Shown here: piece by piece, positions 8,753-16,608 of the stretch
Layout of the letters: each line of letters begins with the position of its first letter
Position numbering within the stretch: the stretch's first letter is position 1
Origin: Shewanella violacea DSS12
GTDB lineage: Bacteria > Pseudomonadota > Gammaproteobacteria > Enterobacterales > Shewanellaceae
NCBI RefSeq assembly: GCF_000091325.1
Contig: NC_014012.1
Coordinates: 3,020,824-3,084,823, forward strand
Length of the DNA stretch: 64,000 nt
Direction of reading: 5' to 3'
The notes under the pieces: model-generated
The model's database searches: none
What the model saw: the letters and a program-made list of their open reading frames with translations, nothing else
What the model was told of the DNA's origin: nothing
Translations under genes and position numbers: made by a program

Positions 8753-9280
8753 ATGAACATCGCCTTACTCGAAGGGCTACTCGCTAACCTGTCTGAATAC
8801 TTGATGACACCAGTACTCATTTGTATCGTCTTATTATTAATCTATGCCATCTATGCCATGGGACGATTCGCAGGCTTATTCTTTGTCAGGCGCAAGAATG
8901 CTCAGCAATACAGGCTGACGATTCAGATAAAGGAGCGAAAATGGTATTCGGGTTATCCCATACATAACTATTTCGTTAATAATCCAAATGCCTGTGAAGA
9001 TGAACTAGAGATCTTCGCCCTCAAGAAGCTTGAAAATTTGCGTGTTGTCACTCGTGTAGCCCCAATGCTGGGACTCATTGCGACTATGGTTCCCATGGGG
9101 CCGGCACTCAAAGCCCTTGCCGACGGTAATATTCAGGGGATCAGCGAGAGTCTTATCATTGCCTTCGCCTCGGTTATCTGGGGGCTGGTTATTGCCACTC
9201 TCACCTTCTGGCCTGCATCGGTGAAGAAACGTTGGTTCGCCTCAGAATTAATTAACATACGCAAGCTAAGGGGATCGTAA
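8753..9280 (+). CDS. MotA/TolQ/ExbB family proton channel protein (HmuU-type)
   Basis: 175 residues with three predicted membrane segments: an N-terminal helix (MTPVLICIVLLLIYAIYAMG), then LRVVTRVAPMLGLIATMVPMGPAL and SLIIAFASVIWGLVIATLTF. The last two carry the TolQ/ExbB signature. Family members form proton-driven stator channels in the inner membrane. The following gene, 1 bp away, is a DUF2149 protein with an ExbD-like layout, and then a CobN-family protein. This trio recurs in Bacteroidota hmu heme operons. I infer a motor that energises the CobN-like protein or the receptor; it is not a general TonB-system ExbB by context. Confidence 0.82.
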   Translation: MNIALLEGLLANLSEYLMTPVLICIVLLLIYAIYAMGRFAGLFFVRRKNAQQYRLTIQIKERKWYSGYPIHNYFVNNPNACEDELEIFALKKLENLRVVTRVAPMLGLIATMVPMGPALKALADGNIQGISESLIIAFASVIWGLVIATLTFWPASVKKRWFASELINIRKLRGS

Positions 9281-9281
9281 A

Positions 9282-9626
9282 GTGCGTTTTTTAGATGAAG
9301 ACGAAGAGCTCAACCCTATCCTGTCCAGCGTCAACCTGATCGATGTTTTTCTGGTGTTGATCGCCGCCTTATTGATTGCTATCGCACAGAATCCGCTGAA
9401 CACATTTTCAGCGGAAAATGTCACTGTGGTGAAGAATGCTGGCAAGCCCAACATGGAGATCATCGTCAAGGAAGGTAAGGAGATCAAACATTACAAATCA
9501 TCGGGCAATATTGGCAGCGGTCAAGGTGCCCGTGCAGGTATCGCCTATAAAATGGCCGATGGTTCTATGATCTATGTCCCCGAAGGCGACACCTCAGATA
9601 AGCAAACTGCCACAAATAACAAGTGA
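9282..9626 (+). CDS. DUF2149 membrane-anchored protein (HmuV-type)
   Basis: 114 residues starting with GTG, 1 bp after the ExbB-like stop. A short acidic cytoplasmic N-terminus (FLDEDEELNPILSSVNLID) precedes a single membrane helix (VFLVLIAALLIAIA), then a periplasmic tail with KEGKEIKHYKSSG and a GSGQGARAGIAYKM glycine-rich patch, matching DUF2149. The membrane aspartate just before the helix and the overall topology resemble ExbD/TolR. It probably pairs with the preceding channel protein. In Bacteroidota, DUF2149 genes sit with CobN-like HmuS; that association, not any known biochemistry, is the basis for its role here. Confidence 0.82.
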   Translation: MRFLDEDEELNPILSSVNLIDVFLVLIAALLIAIAQNPLNTFSAENVTVVKNAGKPNMEIIVKEGKEIKHYKSSGNIGSGQGARAGIAYKMADGSMIYVPEGDTSDKQTATNNK

Positions 9627-9645
9627 TAAAGCGAGCAATAACTTC

Positions 9646-12600
9646 ATGTTTCTACGTGTATTAATCCTGATATTCATGTGTGTCCCCGGCCTTATCCAGG
9701 CAGACACATCAGCAGACAGCCAAGCAAGTGCTAAGCGAGTGCTCATGGTGATGTCGAATTATAATTCGGCGCCCAAGAAGGCACTGTTAACCAAACTGGC
9801 AAAAGATCAGCCATTCGAACTCATTCAACTCATCACCAAGGGCAAGTCAGATATAGAGATCGCCGAGCAGTGGCGCAGCGCCGACTTGGTGATGCTAGAT
9901 GGCATCAATCCAGCTTTGTCTGAGTATATGTTCGAGAAATTCGAGGCCATACCCACACAGTTTCCCAAGTTGAAAATTGTCTCTTTGGGGGATCTTGAGA
10001 GTGAGACATTCAATCAAAACCTTGCCCAAGAGCAAAGCCAACGACTGGCAGATTATTTTAGCCATGCCGGTGGCAGAAACTACAGAAACCTGATGATTTA
10101 TATCGCCAGTGATGTGTTGAATATCAGCCAAATAAAGGCTGATAAGCCTTCGAAAACCCCGAAAACTGGCCTGTATCATCCCCAATATCCGGACTTATTA
10201 ACCGATAAGGAACAGGCATTCTTCACCTGGCTTGCTCCCACAAAGCAACAAGCCGTTATCGCCATAGGTATCCACCGTTCCGTAATAGATTATGAACAGC
10301 AACAGGTAGTCGATGCCATGATCAACGGCATAGAAGCTAAGGGTCAGCGAGCCTTCGCCTTCTTCTACGACGATAAAGAGGACAAGCTAAAATACACAGA
10401 CTTGCTAATGGATGACAAGCAACAAACACGCGCAAACTTGATGATCAACTATCGTTCACTGCATTATGTTAAAAAACGCCGCGATGAATTTGAGAAACTT
10501 GGCATTCCAGTTATACACGCGCTTAATTATGTCGACGGTGACAGCGAAAAATTTGCGCAGAGTAAAACCGGGATATCACCTGGGCTAACACCTTTTTTCC
10601 TGGTTATGCCCGAAGGCACAGGCAGTATCGATCCCATCATCATAGCAGCCAATAACAAGGGAAATAAGCAAGTGATGCCGGCGCAGATGAATGCACTCAT
10701 AGCGCGCGCCGTCATGCATGCAAAACTCGCCATCACGGCCAATGAAGATAAGCGAGTGGCCGCATTTATCTGGAATTATCCTCCCGGGGAGAAGAACATA
10801 GGCGCAGCATTTCTTGACGTGCCGGCTTCACTGGAGGTGATAGCTAAGGCGATGAGAAAAACCGGTTATAACGTCAATCCAAAACCCGCCAAGGAGATCA
10901 TCGAGGCCGCAGGTAAGCTGCTGCGTCCCTACTATCGTAACGAAGATGCCAGTGGTTTACTGGATCAAGATCTGGCCGACCTATTACCTCTGGCCGACTA
11001 TGAAGCCTGGTTCGCAGACTTACCAGTCTCGGTACAAAAAGGCATCAATGACCGTTGGGGATTAGCCAAGGACAGCCCCATGATCACCAGCAACAGCGGC
11101 GAACTAGCCTTCATCATTCCGCGAATGAATCTGGGTAACCTAATCATACTGCCACAGGGCGGGCGCAGTAACGACATCTCGGAACATAGCTCCCTGTATC
11201 ACGACATGAAGACGCCGATAAATCACGGTTATCTGGCTATCTATCTCTATGCTAAGCAAATATTTAACGCCGATGCCTTTATACATCTGGGTACTCATGG
11301 CTCACAGGAGTGGTTATTAGGTAAGGAACGTGGCCTGTCGGTTGATGACTCACCTAATCTGGCCGTGGGTAATGTGCCGGTATTTTACCCTTACATCATA
11401 GATAATGTCGGCGAGGCCATGCAGGCAAAACGTCGCGGCCGGGCAACGACTATCAGCCACCTGACTCCAGGTTTTGCTAAGGCTGGCCTGTATGCCGATA
11501 TCGCTAAACTCAATGACCTGCTGTCAAATTATCGCCTGTTAGATCAAGGGCAGACAAAAGAGAATACCAAGCAAAGTATTACCGAGAAGGCCGAATCGCT
11601 CAATCTGTTAAAGGATTTAGCCATGGACAGGGAAGAATTTGACCGCGACTTCGACCAGAATCTGACCCGGCTCCAAGATCAGCTTACCGAGATGGCCGAG
11701 CAAGCTCAGCCACTTGGGGTACATACCTTCGGCTTGCTACCAAAAGCGCAGCACTTGTATAGCACCATGCTGCAGATGTTGGGCGATGATTTCACCAAGG
11801 CGGCCAAAAACTACGAAAATGACCACGGCCTGACTCTGCCCCCTGAGGCGCAAAAAGACAGATTGAACGTGACTAGGCTCGAGGCTTTAGCAGGTTTTCA
11901 ACTGCTACAGGCAAGCATTCAGGGTCAGCAACTCGAAGGCTTAAGCGATGAGCTAAACGCTTGGCTCACCACGGCGCAGCAATATTGGGATAATTTTGCC
12001 AAGATTGCCGAAACACAGAACCTGCTTGCAGCTATGTCGGCTAAGTATATTCCCGTGTCATATGGCGGCGATCCTATTCGTAGTCCGGAATCTGTACCTA
12101 CCGGACGCAATCTTATCGGTTTCAACCCGGCTAAGTTACCATCGAAAGAAGCCTATGAAGCGGGCGTGCTCTTGTTAGAGCAGACTGTGGCTGATTACCG
12201 AGAAAAGCATGGTAAATACCCGCAGAAACTGGCCTTCTCTCTCTGGTCACTTGAAACCATGCGTCACCATGGCGCACTCGAGGCGCAGATCCTTCATGCC
12301 CTCGGCGTCAGGCCTAAATGGGATGAGCAAGATGACGTGATTGGAGTCGAAGTTATCCCCATGAGCGAACTCAAACGCCCAAGAATCGATGTGGTGGTAT
12401 CGGCGACCGGACTCTACCGCGACGCGTTTCCCAATGTCATGTTATGGATGGCAGACGCCATAGACACCATAGCCAAGATGAAGGAGGATAATAACTTCGC
12501 CTATCGTCACTCACAGGCACTGAAACAAGAGCTTGAGAAGCAAGGTAAGACGCCCGAGGAAGCGGATTATCTCTCCAGTATCCGAATCTTCTCTAATGAC

Positions 12601-13602
12601 TCGGGCAATTACGGCACGGGATTGGCGGATCAGACCTTAGATTCAGGCAGCTGGGAAACCGACGATGCCATGAGCGATCGTTACCTTAAACGTATGGGTT
12701 ATGCCTACGGCAAGGATGAAAGCCGTTGGAGTGAGAAAATAGAAGACGTGGATCTTTATGGCAAGGTGTTGTCCGGTACCGACGCGGTAATATTCTCCCG
12801 CTCCACCAACCTCTACGCCCTGTTGACCAATGACGACCCCTTCCAGTATTTCGGCGGCATGGGTCAGGCCATCCGTAAACTCGACGGCAAGACACCCGAA
12901 ATGTACGTGAGTAACTTACGTCGTAAGGACAAGATAAAGGCACAAACCATGGCCAGCTTCCTCAACAACGAGATGCGCGGCCGTTACCTGCATCCTCGCT
13001 GGATCCAAGCCATGCAGGAATCAGGTTATGCCGGTGCCACCACCATACTGGATCGTATCAACAGCCTCTGGGGCTGGGAAGTCATGACCCCTGAGTTGGT
13101 ACGTGACGATCATTGGCAGTCGATATTCGAGGTCTATGTCGAAGACAAGTACCAGCTAGATATGCAGGCCTTCTTCGAAGAGAATAATGCTCACGCTCTA
13201 GCGCAAATGTTGGAACGTATGCTGGAAGCCAATCGCAAGGACTACTGGAAGGCCGATGAGGCGACGCTTAAGAAGATGCTCGAGACCTATATCAGTCTCG
13301 CCAACCGCTTCGATGTGGTCACCGACAACGACAAGTTTACCGAATTTGTCGAGACACAAGCCGTAGGATTTGGCTTAGCACCACTGGCACCTGCCATGGC
13401 GGCGCCCCAGGCGCAATCCAATCCGTCCCAGGCTAAACAAGAAATCACTGGGCAGAAACTGGAGCAGGTGCAAAAACCTAGTGAGCAAAAAGAGGATGAC
13501 TACTGGTATCTGCTGCCCTTATCCATCTTACTGTTTATCTTCTTCGCTGGCGCGATCAGGCCCTTGTTGGCGAGAGAGCCTCTGCCAGGTAAGGAGCATT
13601 AG
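9646..13602 (+). CDS. CobN/magnesium-chelatase H family protein, exported and membrane-anchored (HmuS-like)
   Basis: About 1318 residues from the ATG at 9646, CobN size. A frame opens earlier at 9574 inside the DUF2149 gene, but only 9646 gives a signal peptide (MFLRVLILIFMCVPGLIQA). Family motifs include HLGTHGSQEWLLGKERGLS (CobN has a HGKHGNLEWLPGK-like motif), KLAFSLWSLETMRHHG, and GSWETDDAMSDRYLKRMGY. A transmembrane helix sits near the C-terminus (YLLPLSILLFIFFAGAI), so the large domain should lie in the periplasm, unlike cytoplasmic cobaltochelatase CobN. No cobS/cobT or chlI/chlD partners are nearby. With the channel and DUF2149 genes this matches HmuS, a CobN homologue reported to remove iron from heme in Bacteroidota. 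Heme or cobalamin processing is inferred. Confidence 0.88.
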   Translation: MFLRVLILIFMCVPGLIQADTSADSQASAKRVLMVMSNYNSAPKKALLTKLAKDQPFELIQLITKGKSDIEIAEQWRSADLVMLDGINPALSEYMFEKFEAIPTQFPKLKIVSLGDLESETFNQNLAQEQSQRLADYFSHAGGRNYRNLMIYIASDVLNISQIKADKPSKTPKTGLYHPQYPDLLTDKEQAFFTWLAPTKQQAVIAIGIHRSVIDYEQQQVVDAMINGIEAKGQRAFAFFYDDKEDKLKYTDLLMDDKQQTRANLMINYRSLHYVKKRRDEFEKLGIPVIHALNYVDGDSEKFAQSKTGISPGLTPFFLVMPEGTGSIDPIIIAANNKGNKQVMPAQMNALIARAVMHAKLAITANEDKRVAAFIWNYPPGEKNIGAAFLDVPASLEVIAKAMRKTGYNVNPKPAKEIIEAAGKLLRPYYRNEDASGLLDQDLADLLPLADYEAWFADLPVSVQKGINDRWGLAKDSPMITSNSGELAFIIPRMNLGNLIILPQGGRSNDISEHSSLYHDMKTPINHGYLAIYLYAKQIFNADAFIHLGTHGSQEWLLGKERGLSVDDSPNLAVGNVPVFYPYIIDNVGEAMQAKRRGRATTISHLTPGFAKAGLYADIAKLNDLLSNYRLLDQGQTKENTKQSITEKAESLNLLKDLAMDREEFDRDFDQNLTRLQDQLTEMAEQAQPLGVHTFGLLPKAQHLYSTMLQMLGDDFTKAAKNYENDHGLTLPPEAQKDRLNVTRLEALAGFQLLQASIQGQQLEGLSDELNAWLTTAQQYWDNFAKIAETQNLLAAMSAKYIPVSYGGDPIRSPESVPTGRNLIGFNPAKLPSKEAYEAGVLLLEQTVADYREKHGKYPQKLAFSLWSLETMRHHGALEAQILHALGVRPKWDEQDDVIGVEVIPMSELKRPRIDVVVSATGLYRDAFPNVMLWMADAIDTIAKMKEDNNFAYRHSQALKQELEKQGKTPEEADYLSSIRIFSNDSGNYGTGLADQTLDSGSWETDDAMSDRYLKRMGYAYGKDESRWSEKIEDVDLYGKVLSGTDAVIFSRSTNLYALLTNDDPFQYFGGMGQAIRKLDGKTPEMYVSNLRRKDKIKAQTMASFLNNEMRGRYLHPRWIQAMQESGYAGATTILDRINSLWGWEVMTPELVRDDHWQSIFEVYVEDKYQLDMQAFFEENNAHALAQMLERMLEANRKDYWKADEATLKKMLETYISLANRFDVVTDNDKFTEFVETQAVGFGLAPLAPAMAAPQAQSNPSQAKQEITGQKLEQVQKPSEQKEDDYWYLLPLSILLFIFFAGAIRPLLAREPLPGKEH

Positions 13603-13619
13603 TACATAAAAAGCACATA

Positions 13620-13656
13620 AAAAAACGGCAGAGCCTTGTAACGCCCTGCCGTTTTT
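13620..13656. terminator. Bidirectional intrinsic terminator
   Basis: AAAAACGGCAG (13621-13631) pairs with CTGCCGTTTTT (13646-13656) around a 14-nt loop. It separates the convergent CobN-like gene and the unknown membrane protein gene. Confidence 0.88.
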
Positions 13657-13677
13657 CAATGAATATGCTAAATGAAC

Positions 13678-14721
13678 TTAGACCAAATCAGCCTCTGGCT
13701 CAGCTTCAGTCTCTTTCACCCCATGCCACTGATAATGATTATTGGCTTTCTTGCTGACTATGCCTTCATCAAACAGCTTCTTGAAAATATCATCCACTTC
13801 ATCGCTGGAGAAATTTAAGTGCTTGCTCACCGCCCGCTTACTGCAATTAACCCGGTTCGAGCTTAATGCATGGATCGCCTGTTCATAGGGCGTTTTCTCG
13901 ACTTCAGCCACTATCTCTGTGTCGTCAAAATGAGACAGCAGGCCTGCTGTCGCGCTCTCTGCTGGGCTAAATCCTTCTATGGTCAGCGGCTCCATGTTGC
14001 GAAACTGATGACGAAAACGATTTTCTTCACCTATGAGGCCAACGAAGAAGGCAGCGAAGAAATCTAACAGTATCGACAGAAAAATCACCAAGCCAAGTTG
14101 AGCCGAGCTAGCCTTTATATTTAAAAAAGTGGCTAAGCTGTCGATCAAGCCGATAACCGAACCTTGACCAACCACGGGCAAGTTATCTCGCTCTATGGCC
14201 AAAGCTTGCTGCTCCTGCCTAAGCGTATTATTTTCTTTCTGAATACGGGCCACACCGCTGGCAATACGCTCCATCTCAATATATTTCTCGGCGGCAACAT
14301 CATTGAGTGCTATCTGCTTATCGATAGCCTGGATCTGCATATTATAAACGTTCACCTTACTCTGCTGCACATTCACATGTTCCTGAGCCTTATTGGTCGC
14401 GCTATTGATCCCCCCCACAGAGCCACCGATGGAAATGGCGGCAAGCACCAGATAAAAACCTAAGGCAGATAACATGCCCGGATAATTACGTCTCGCATGT
14501 CGCTCACCCACTTCATACCAGGCGAAAAATTTTCCCAATTCGAAAATCACCGCCAGACCGCCGAACAGTAACCGCATCAAAGGGTCGTCATCGATAGAAA
14601 GAAACAACAATAAGGAGAATACGATGGAGGCTAAGATGGAAGCGCCGGTGAAGCTATAGACGCTCCACATGGCAAACTTACCTTTCGGGAAACGTACGGC
14701 TAAATCTTGGTTGTAAAGCAT
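13678..14721 (-). CDS. Unknown inner-membrane protein with coiled coil and C-terminal winged-helix-like region
   Basis: 347 residues, not recognised as a named family. Three N-terminal membrane segments (SVYSFTGASILASIVFSLLLF, residues near 20-40; LLFGGLAVIFELGKFFAWY; MLSALGFYLVLAAISIGG) are followed by a long polar, heptad-rich coiled coil (about 115-180) and a fourth membrane helix (LGLVIFLSILLDFFAAFFVG). The C-terminal 70 residues (YEQAIHALSSNRVNCSKRAV, then LNFSSDEVDDIFKKLFDEGIV) look like a small winged helix, as in replication or plasmid-type proteins. The topology suggests a membrane protein with a soluble DNA- or protein-binding tail. It stands alone, convergent with the CobN-like gene. 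Confidence 0.7.
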   Translation of the reverse strand: MLYNQDLAVRFPKGKFAMWSVYSFTGASILASIVFSLLLFLSIDDDPLMRLLFGGLAVIFELGKFFAWYEVGERHARRNYPGMLSALGFYLVLAAISIGGSVGGINSATNKAQEHVNVQQSKVNVYNMQIQAIDKQIALNDVAAEKYIEMERIASGVARIQKENNTLRQEQQALAIERDNLPVVGQGSVIGLIDSLATFLNIKASSAQLGLVIFLSILLDFFAAFFVGLIGEENRFRHQFRNMEPLTIEGFSPAESATAGLLSHFDDTEIVAEVEKTPYEQAIHALSSNRVNCSKRAVSKHLNFSSDEVDDIFKKLFDEGIVSKKANNHYQWHGVKETEAEPEADLV

Positions 14722-15004
14722 ATCTGACTTCTATGTCGGCGAGCACTTGCTCTTGGTCTGCAACTTTGCGTAGCAAACAGGAAAATGGGACGTCAGCATA
14801 CAGGAAAACTAAGCTATTCCTCTTATAAAACACGACTTAGCGGCTCTTGTTGAAGGTTTTTTATTCACAATTGAAAGTTCTGCTTAAAGCCTGTTCACCT
14901 ATGTGTATCGGGTATAGATACAGTGTAATGATTTAGTAAAAATCAAGGCCTGTGCACACAAGTCAGTCGAAGAACTATTTGCCTAAGGAGTAATCTCAAT
15001 CGGC
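14722..15004. other. Intergenic region with no gene seen
   Basis: About 280 bp between the start of the unknown membrane protein gene and the terminator of the ABC operon. I see no credible ORF, RNA or repeat. It should contain the promoter of the membrane protein gene. Confidence 0.5.
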
Positions 15005-15006
15005 AT

Positions 15007-15043
15007 AAAAACGGCCTTGCATCGAATATCGATACAAGGCCGT
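15007..15043 (-). terminator. Intrinsic terminator of the ABC operon
   Basis: ACGGCCTTG (15011-15019) pairs with CAAGGCCGT (15035-15043). On the minus strand the hairpin is followed by a run of five T (15007-15011, overlapping the stem base). It lies just after the permease gene end at 15067. Confidence 0.85.
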
Positions 15044-15066
15044 CATTTTACGTCAATGCAGCTGGA

Positions 15067-16323
15067 CTAGTCTCTTTGCAGGGCGACTATCGGATCCAGT
15101 TTAGCCGCCTTCTTGGCTGGATAGAGGCCAAACCCTACGCCTATGGTCATACACACACCGAGTGCTAACACTATGGCGAAGGGAGACCAGGCCACAGGCC
15201 AACCTGCGGCGGAAGAGATCACAAATGCCAATAACAGACCCACACCTATGCCTATGACGCCGCCAGTGGCCGAGATAACTATGCTCTCAATAAGAAACTG
15301 GCGGGCAATATCTTTACGCCTGGCTCCTAGTGCCCTGAGTAAGCCTATCTCTGCGGTGCGTTCCATGATAGTGGCCAACATAATATTCATTATGCCTATG
15401 CCGCCCACCAGTAAGGAGATCCCCGCCACACAAGCCATAACAATATTGAATATCTGTTGTGTCTTCTGATGCTGAGCCAGCAAGTCTGCCGGTACCACTA
15501 TGTCGTAGTCTTTCTCGCCGCCATGGCGACGATTGATCAGATGCCTCAGACTCTTGGCCGCCAATGAAGGTTCTACTCCCTCGGCAAGAGACACCTTAAA
15601 GGCATCTAATTCATCTTCCAGATTCTTAAAATTCATCTTTTTCAAAGCAGTGGCAAGAGGAATGAATACCTCATTGCGCTCTCCCCCGAGTTTGACTCCC
15701 TGAATCTTAGACTTGCCACTCTGGGCATAGGTCAATACACCGACCACAGTGAACCACTGATGATTTATCTTGATCACGCTGCCGATAGCCTTGCCCTGAG
15801 GAAACAGGCTTCTGGCAGCTTCGGGTCCTAATACCGCAACCTGTCGATAATGAGCCTCATCCTGGGAATCGAAGGCTGCTCCTTCGTTCATTTTCAGGGC
15901 GGTCAAGTCAAAATAGCTGGGGGTAACCCCTTTAACTTGAGCATCACTACGGCCTTCTAGACTAAATAAACTGAAGGTTTTTACCTGCTTCTCGGCGCTC
16001 CAGTTTTCCACGAAGGGCAAGGTATCTTTAGCACTCTGGACATCTCTGAGGCTCAGTCCTATGCTGTGCTCTCGAATCGATTTAAGTGCTTCGCCATCCG
16101 TTGATCTGGCATTCACCACCAGATTTCTAACCCCCATGGACTCGATCATCTTCAGCGCTTCTCGCTCTGCGCCTTCACCCACACTCAACATGGCTATCAC
16201 GGCACCGACACCAAATATCATCCCAAGTAAGGTCAGAGCCGTGCGCAATTTATGATGGCGCATTTCATCGAAGGCCTGCTTTATGCCTTCAATATAAATC
16301 TTACTCTCATTGATTAAGCTCAT
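15067..16323 (-). CDS. ABC transporter permease, MacB/FtsX type
   Basis: 418 residues with the MacB layout: an N-terminal membrane helix (ALTLLGMIFGVGAVIAML), a large periplasmic MacB_PCD domain (about 45-270), then three C-terminal helices of the FtsX domain (IFNIVMACVAGISLLVGGIG, IVISATGGVIGIGVGLLLAF, FAIVLALGVCMTIGVGFGLY). It lacks a fused ATPase; the separate ATPase gene is four genes upstream in the operon. Such permeases act with an ATPase and a periplasmic adaptor to move substrates out of the periplasm by mechanotransmission. The ATG overlaps the stop of a mini-ORF generated by the 95-bp repeat, so its translation is probably coupled to it. Confidence 0.9.
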   Translation of the reverse strand: MSLINESKIYIEGIKQAFDEMRHHKLRTALTLLGMIFGVGAVIAMLSVGEGAEREALKMIESMGVRNLVVNARSTDGEALKSIREHSIGLSLRDVQSAKDTLPFVENWSAEKQVKTFSLFSLEGRSDAQVKGVTPSYFDLTALKMNEGAAFDSQDEAHYRQVAVLGPEAARSLFPQGKAIGSVIKINHQWFTVVGVLTYAQSGKSKIQGVKLGGERNEVFIPLATALKKMNFKNLEDELDAFKVSLAEGVEPSLAAKSLRHLINRRHGGEKDYDIVVPADLLAQHQKTQQIFNIVMACVAGISLLVGGIGIMNIMLATIMERTAEIGLLRALGARRKDIARQFLIESIVISATGGVIGIGVGLLLAFVISSAAGWPVAWSPFAIVLALGVCMTIGVGFGLYPAKKAAKLDPIVALQRD

Positions 16324-16418
16324 ACTCGGCTCCTTTTTGAAGACGTAGTAAGCTCAATCACATCACCTTGGTTCAATCCCTCGGCGATTGCCATAACTAT
16401 GACTATGACTATATTCAT
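16320..16418 (-). CDS. Mini-ORF 3 (32 codons) in the 95-bp repeat
   Basis: ATG at 16418 overlaps the stop of mini-ORF 2 (ATGA), and its own TGA overlaps the ATG of the permease gene. AGGAG is 6 nt upstream of the start. The product begins MNIVIVIVMAI and ends with a variant of the HlyD-type adaptor C-terminus (EGLNQGDVIE...SKRSRV). The frame is intact. It may be a passive link that keeps ribosomes moving to the permease gene, or a small hydrophobic peptide. Confidence 0.5.
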   Translation of the reverse strand: MNIVIVIVMAIAEGLNQGDVIELTTSSKRSRV

Positions 16419-16513
16419 ACTCGGCTCCTTTTTGGAGACTTTGTAATCGCAATAACATCACCTTGGTTCAATCCCTCGGTGATCACTATAACTATGACTA
16501 TGACTATATTCAT
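16415..16513 (-). CDS. Mini-ORF 2 (32 codons) in the 95-bp repeat
   Basis: ATG at 16513 overlaps the stop of mini-ORF 1 and its stop overlaps the start of mini-ORF 3. It carries the same AGGAG and spacing. The product begins MNIVIVIVIVITEGLNQGDV and ends KSPKRSRV. It differs from its neighbours by several base changes but has no stop or frameshift. Function unknown; see mini-ORF 3. Confidence 0.5.
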   Translation of the reverse strand: MNIVIVIVIVITEGLNQGDVIAITKSPKRSRV

Positions 16514-16608
16514 ACTCGGCTCCTTTTTGGAGGCGTCGTGAGCGCTATAACATCACCTTGGTTCAATCCCTCGGTGATTGCCATAACTATGACTATGACT
16601 ATATTCAT
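16510..16608 (-). CDS. Mini-ORF 1 (32 codons) in the 95-bp repeat
   Basis: ATG at 16608 overlaps the TGA stop of the upstream HlyD-type gene, and its stop overlaps the start of mini-ORF 2. The product begins MNIVIVIVMAITEGLNQGDV and ends TPPKRSRV, in the same reading frame as the C-terminus of the parent adaptor. Function unknown; see mini-ORF 3. Confidence 0.5.
   Translation of the reverse strand: MNIVIVIVMAITEGLNQGDVIALTTPPKRSRV

Noticed and set aside
9646..13602. CobN-like gene as part of aerobic cobalamin synthesis
   Set aside because: No cobS, cobT or other cob synthesis genes nearby, and the protein has a signal peptide and membrane anchor that cytoplasmic CobN lacks.
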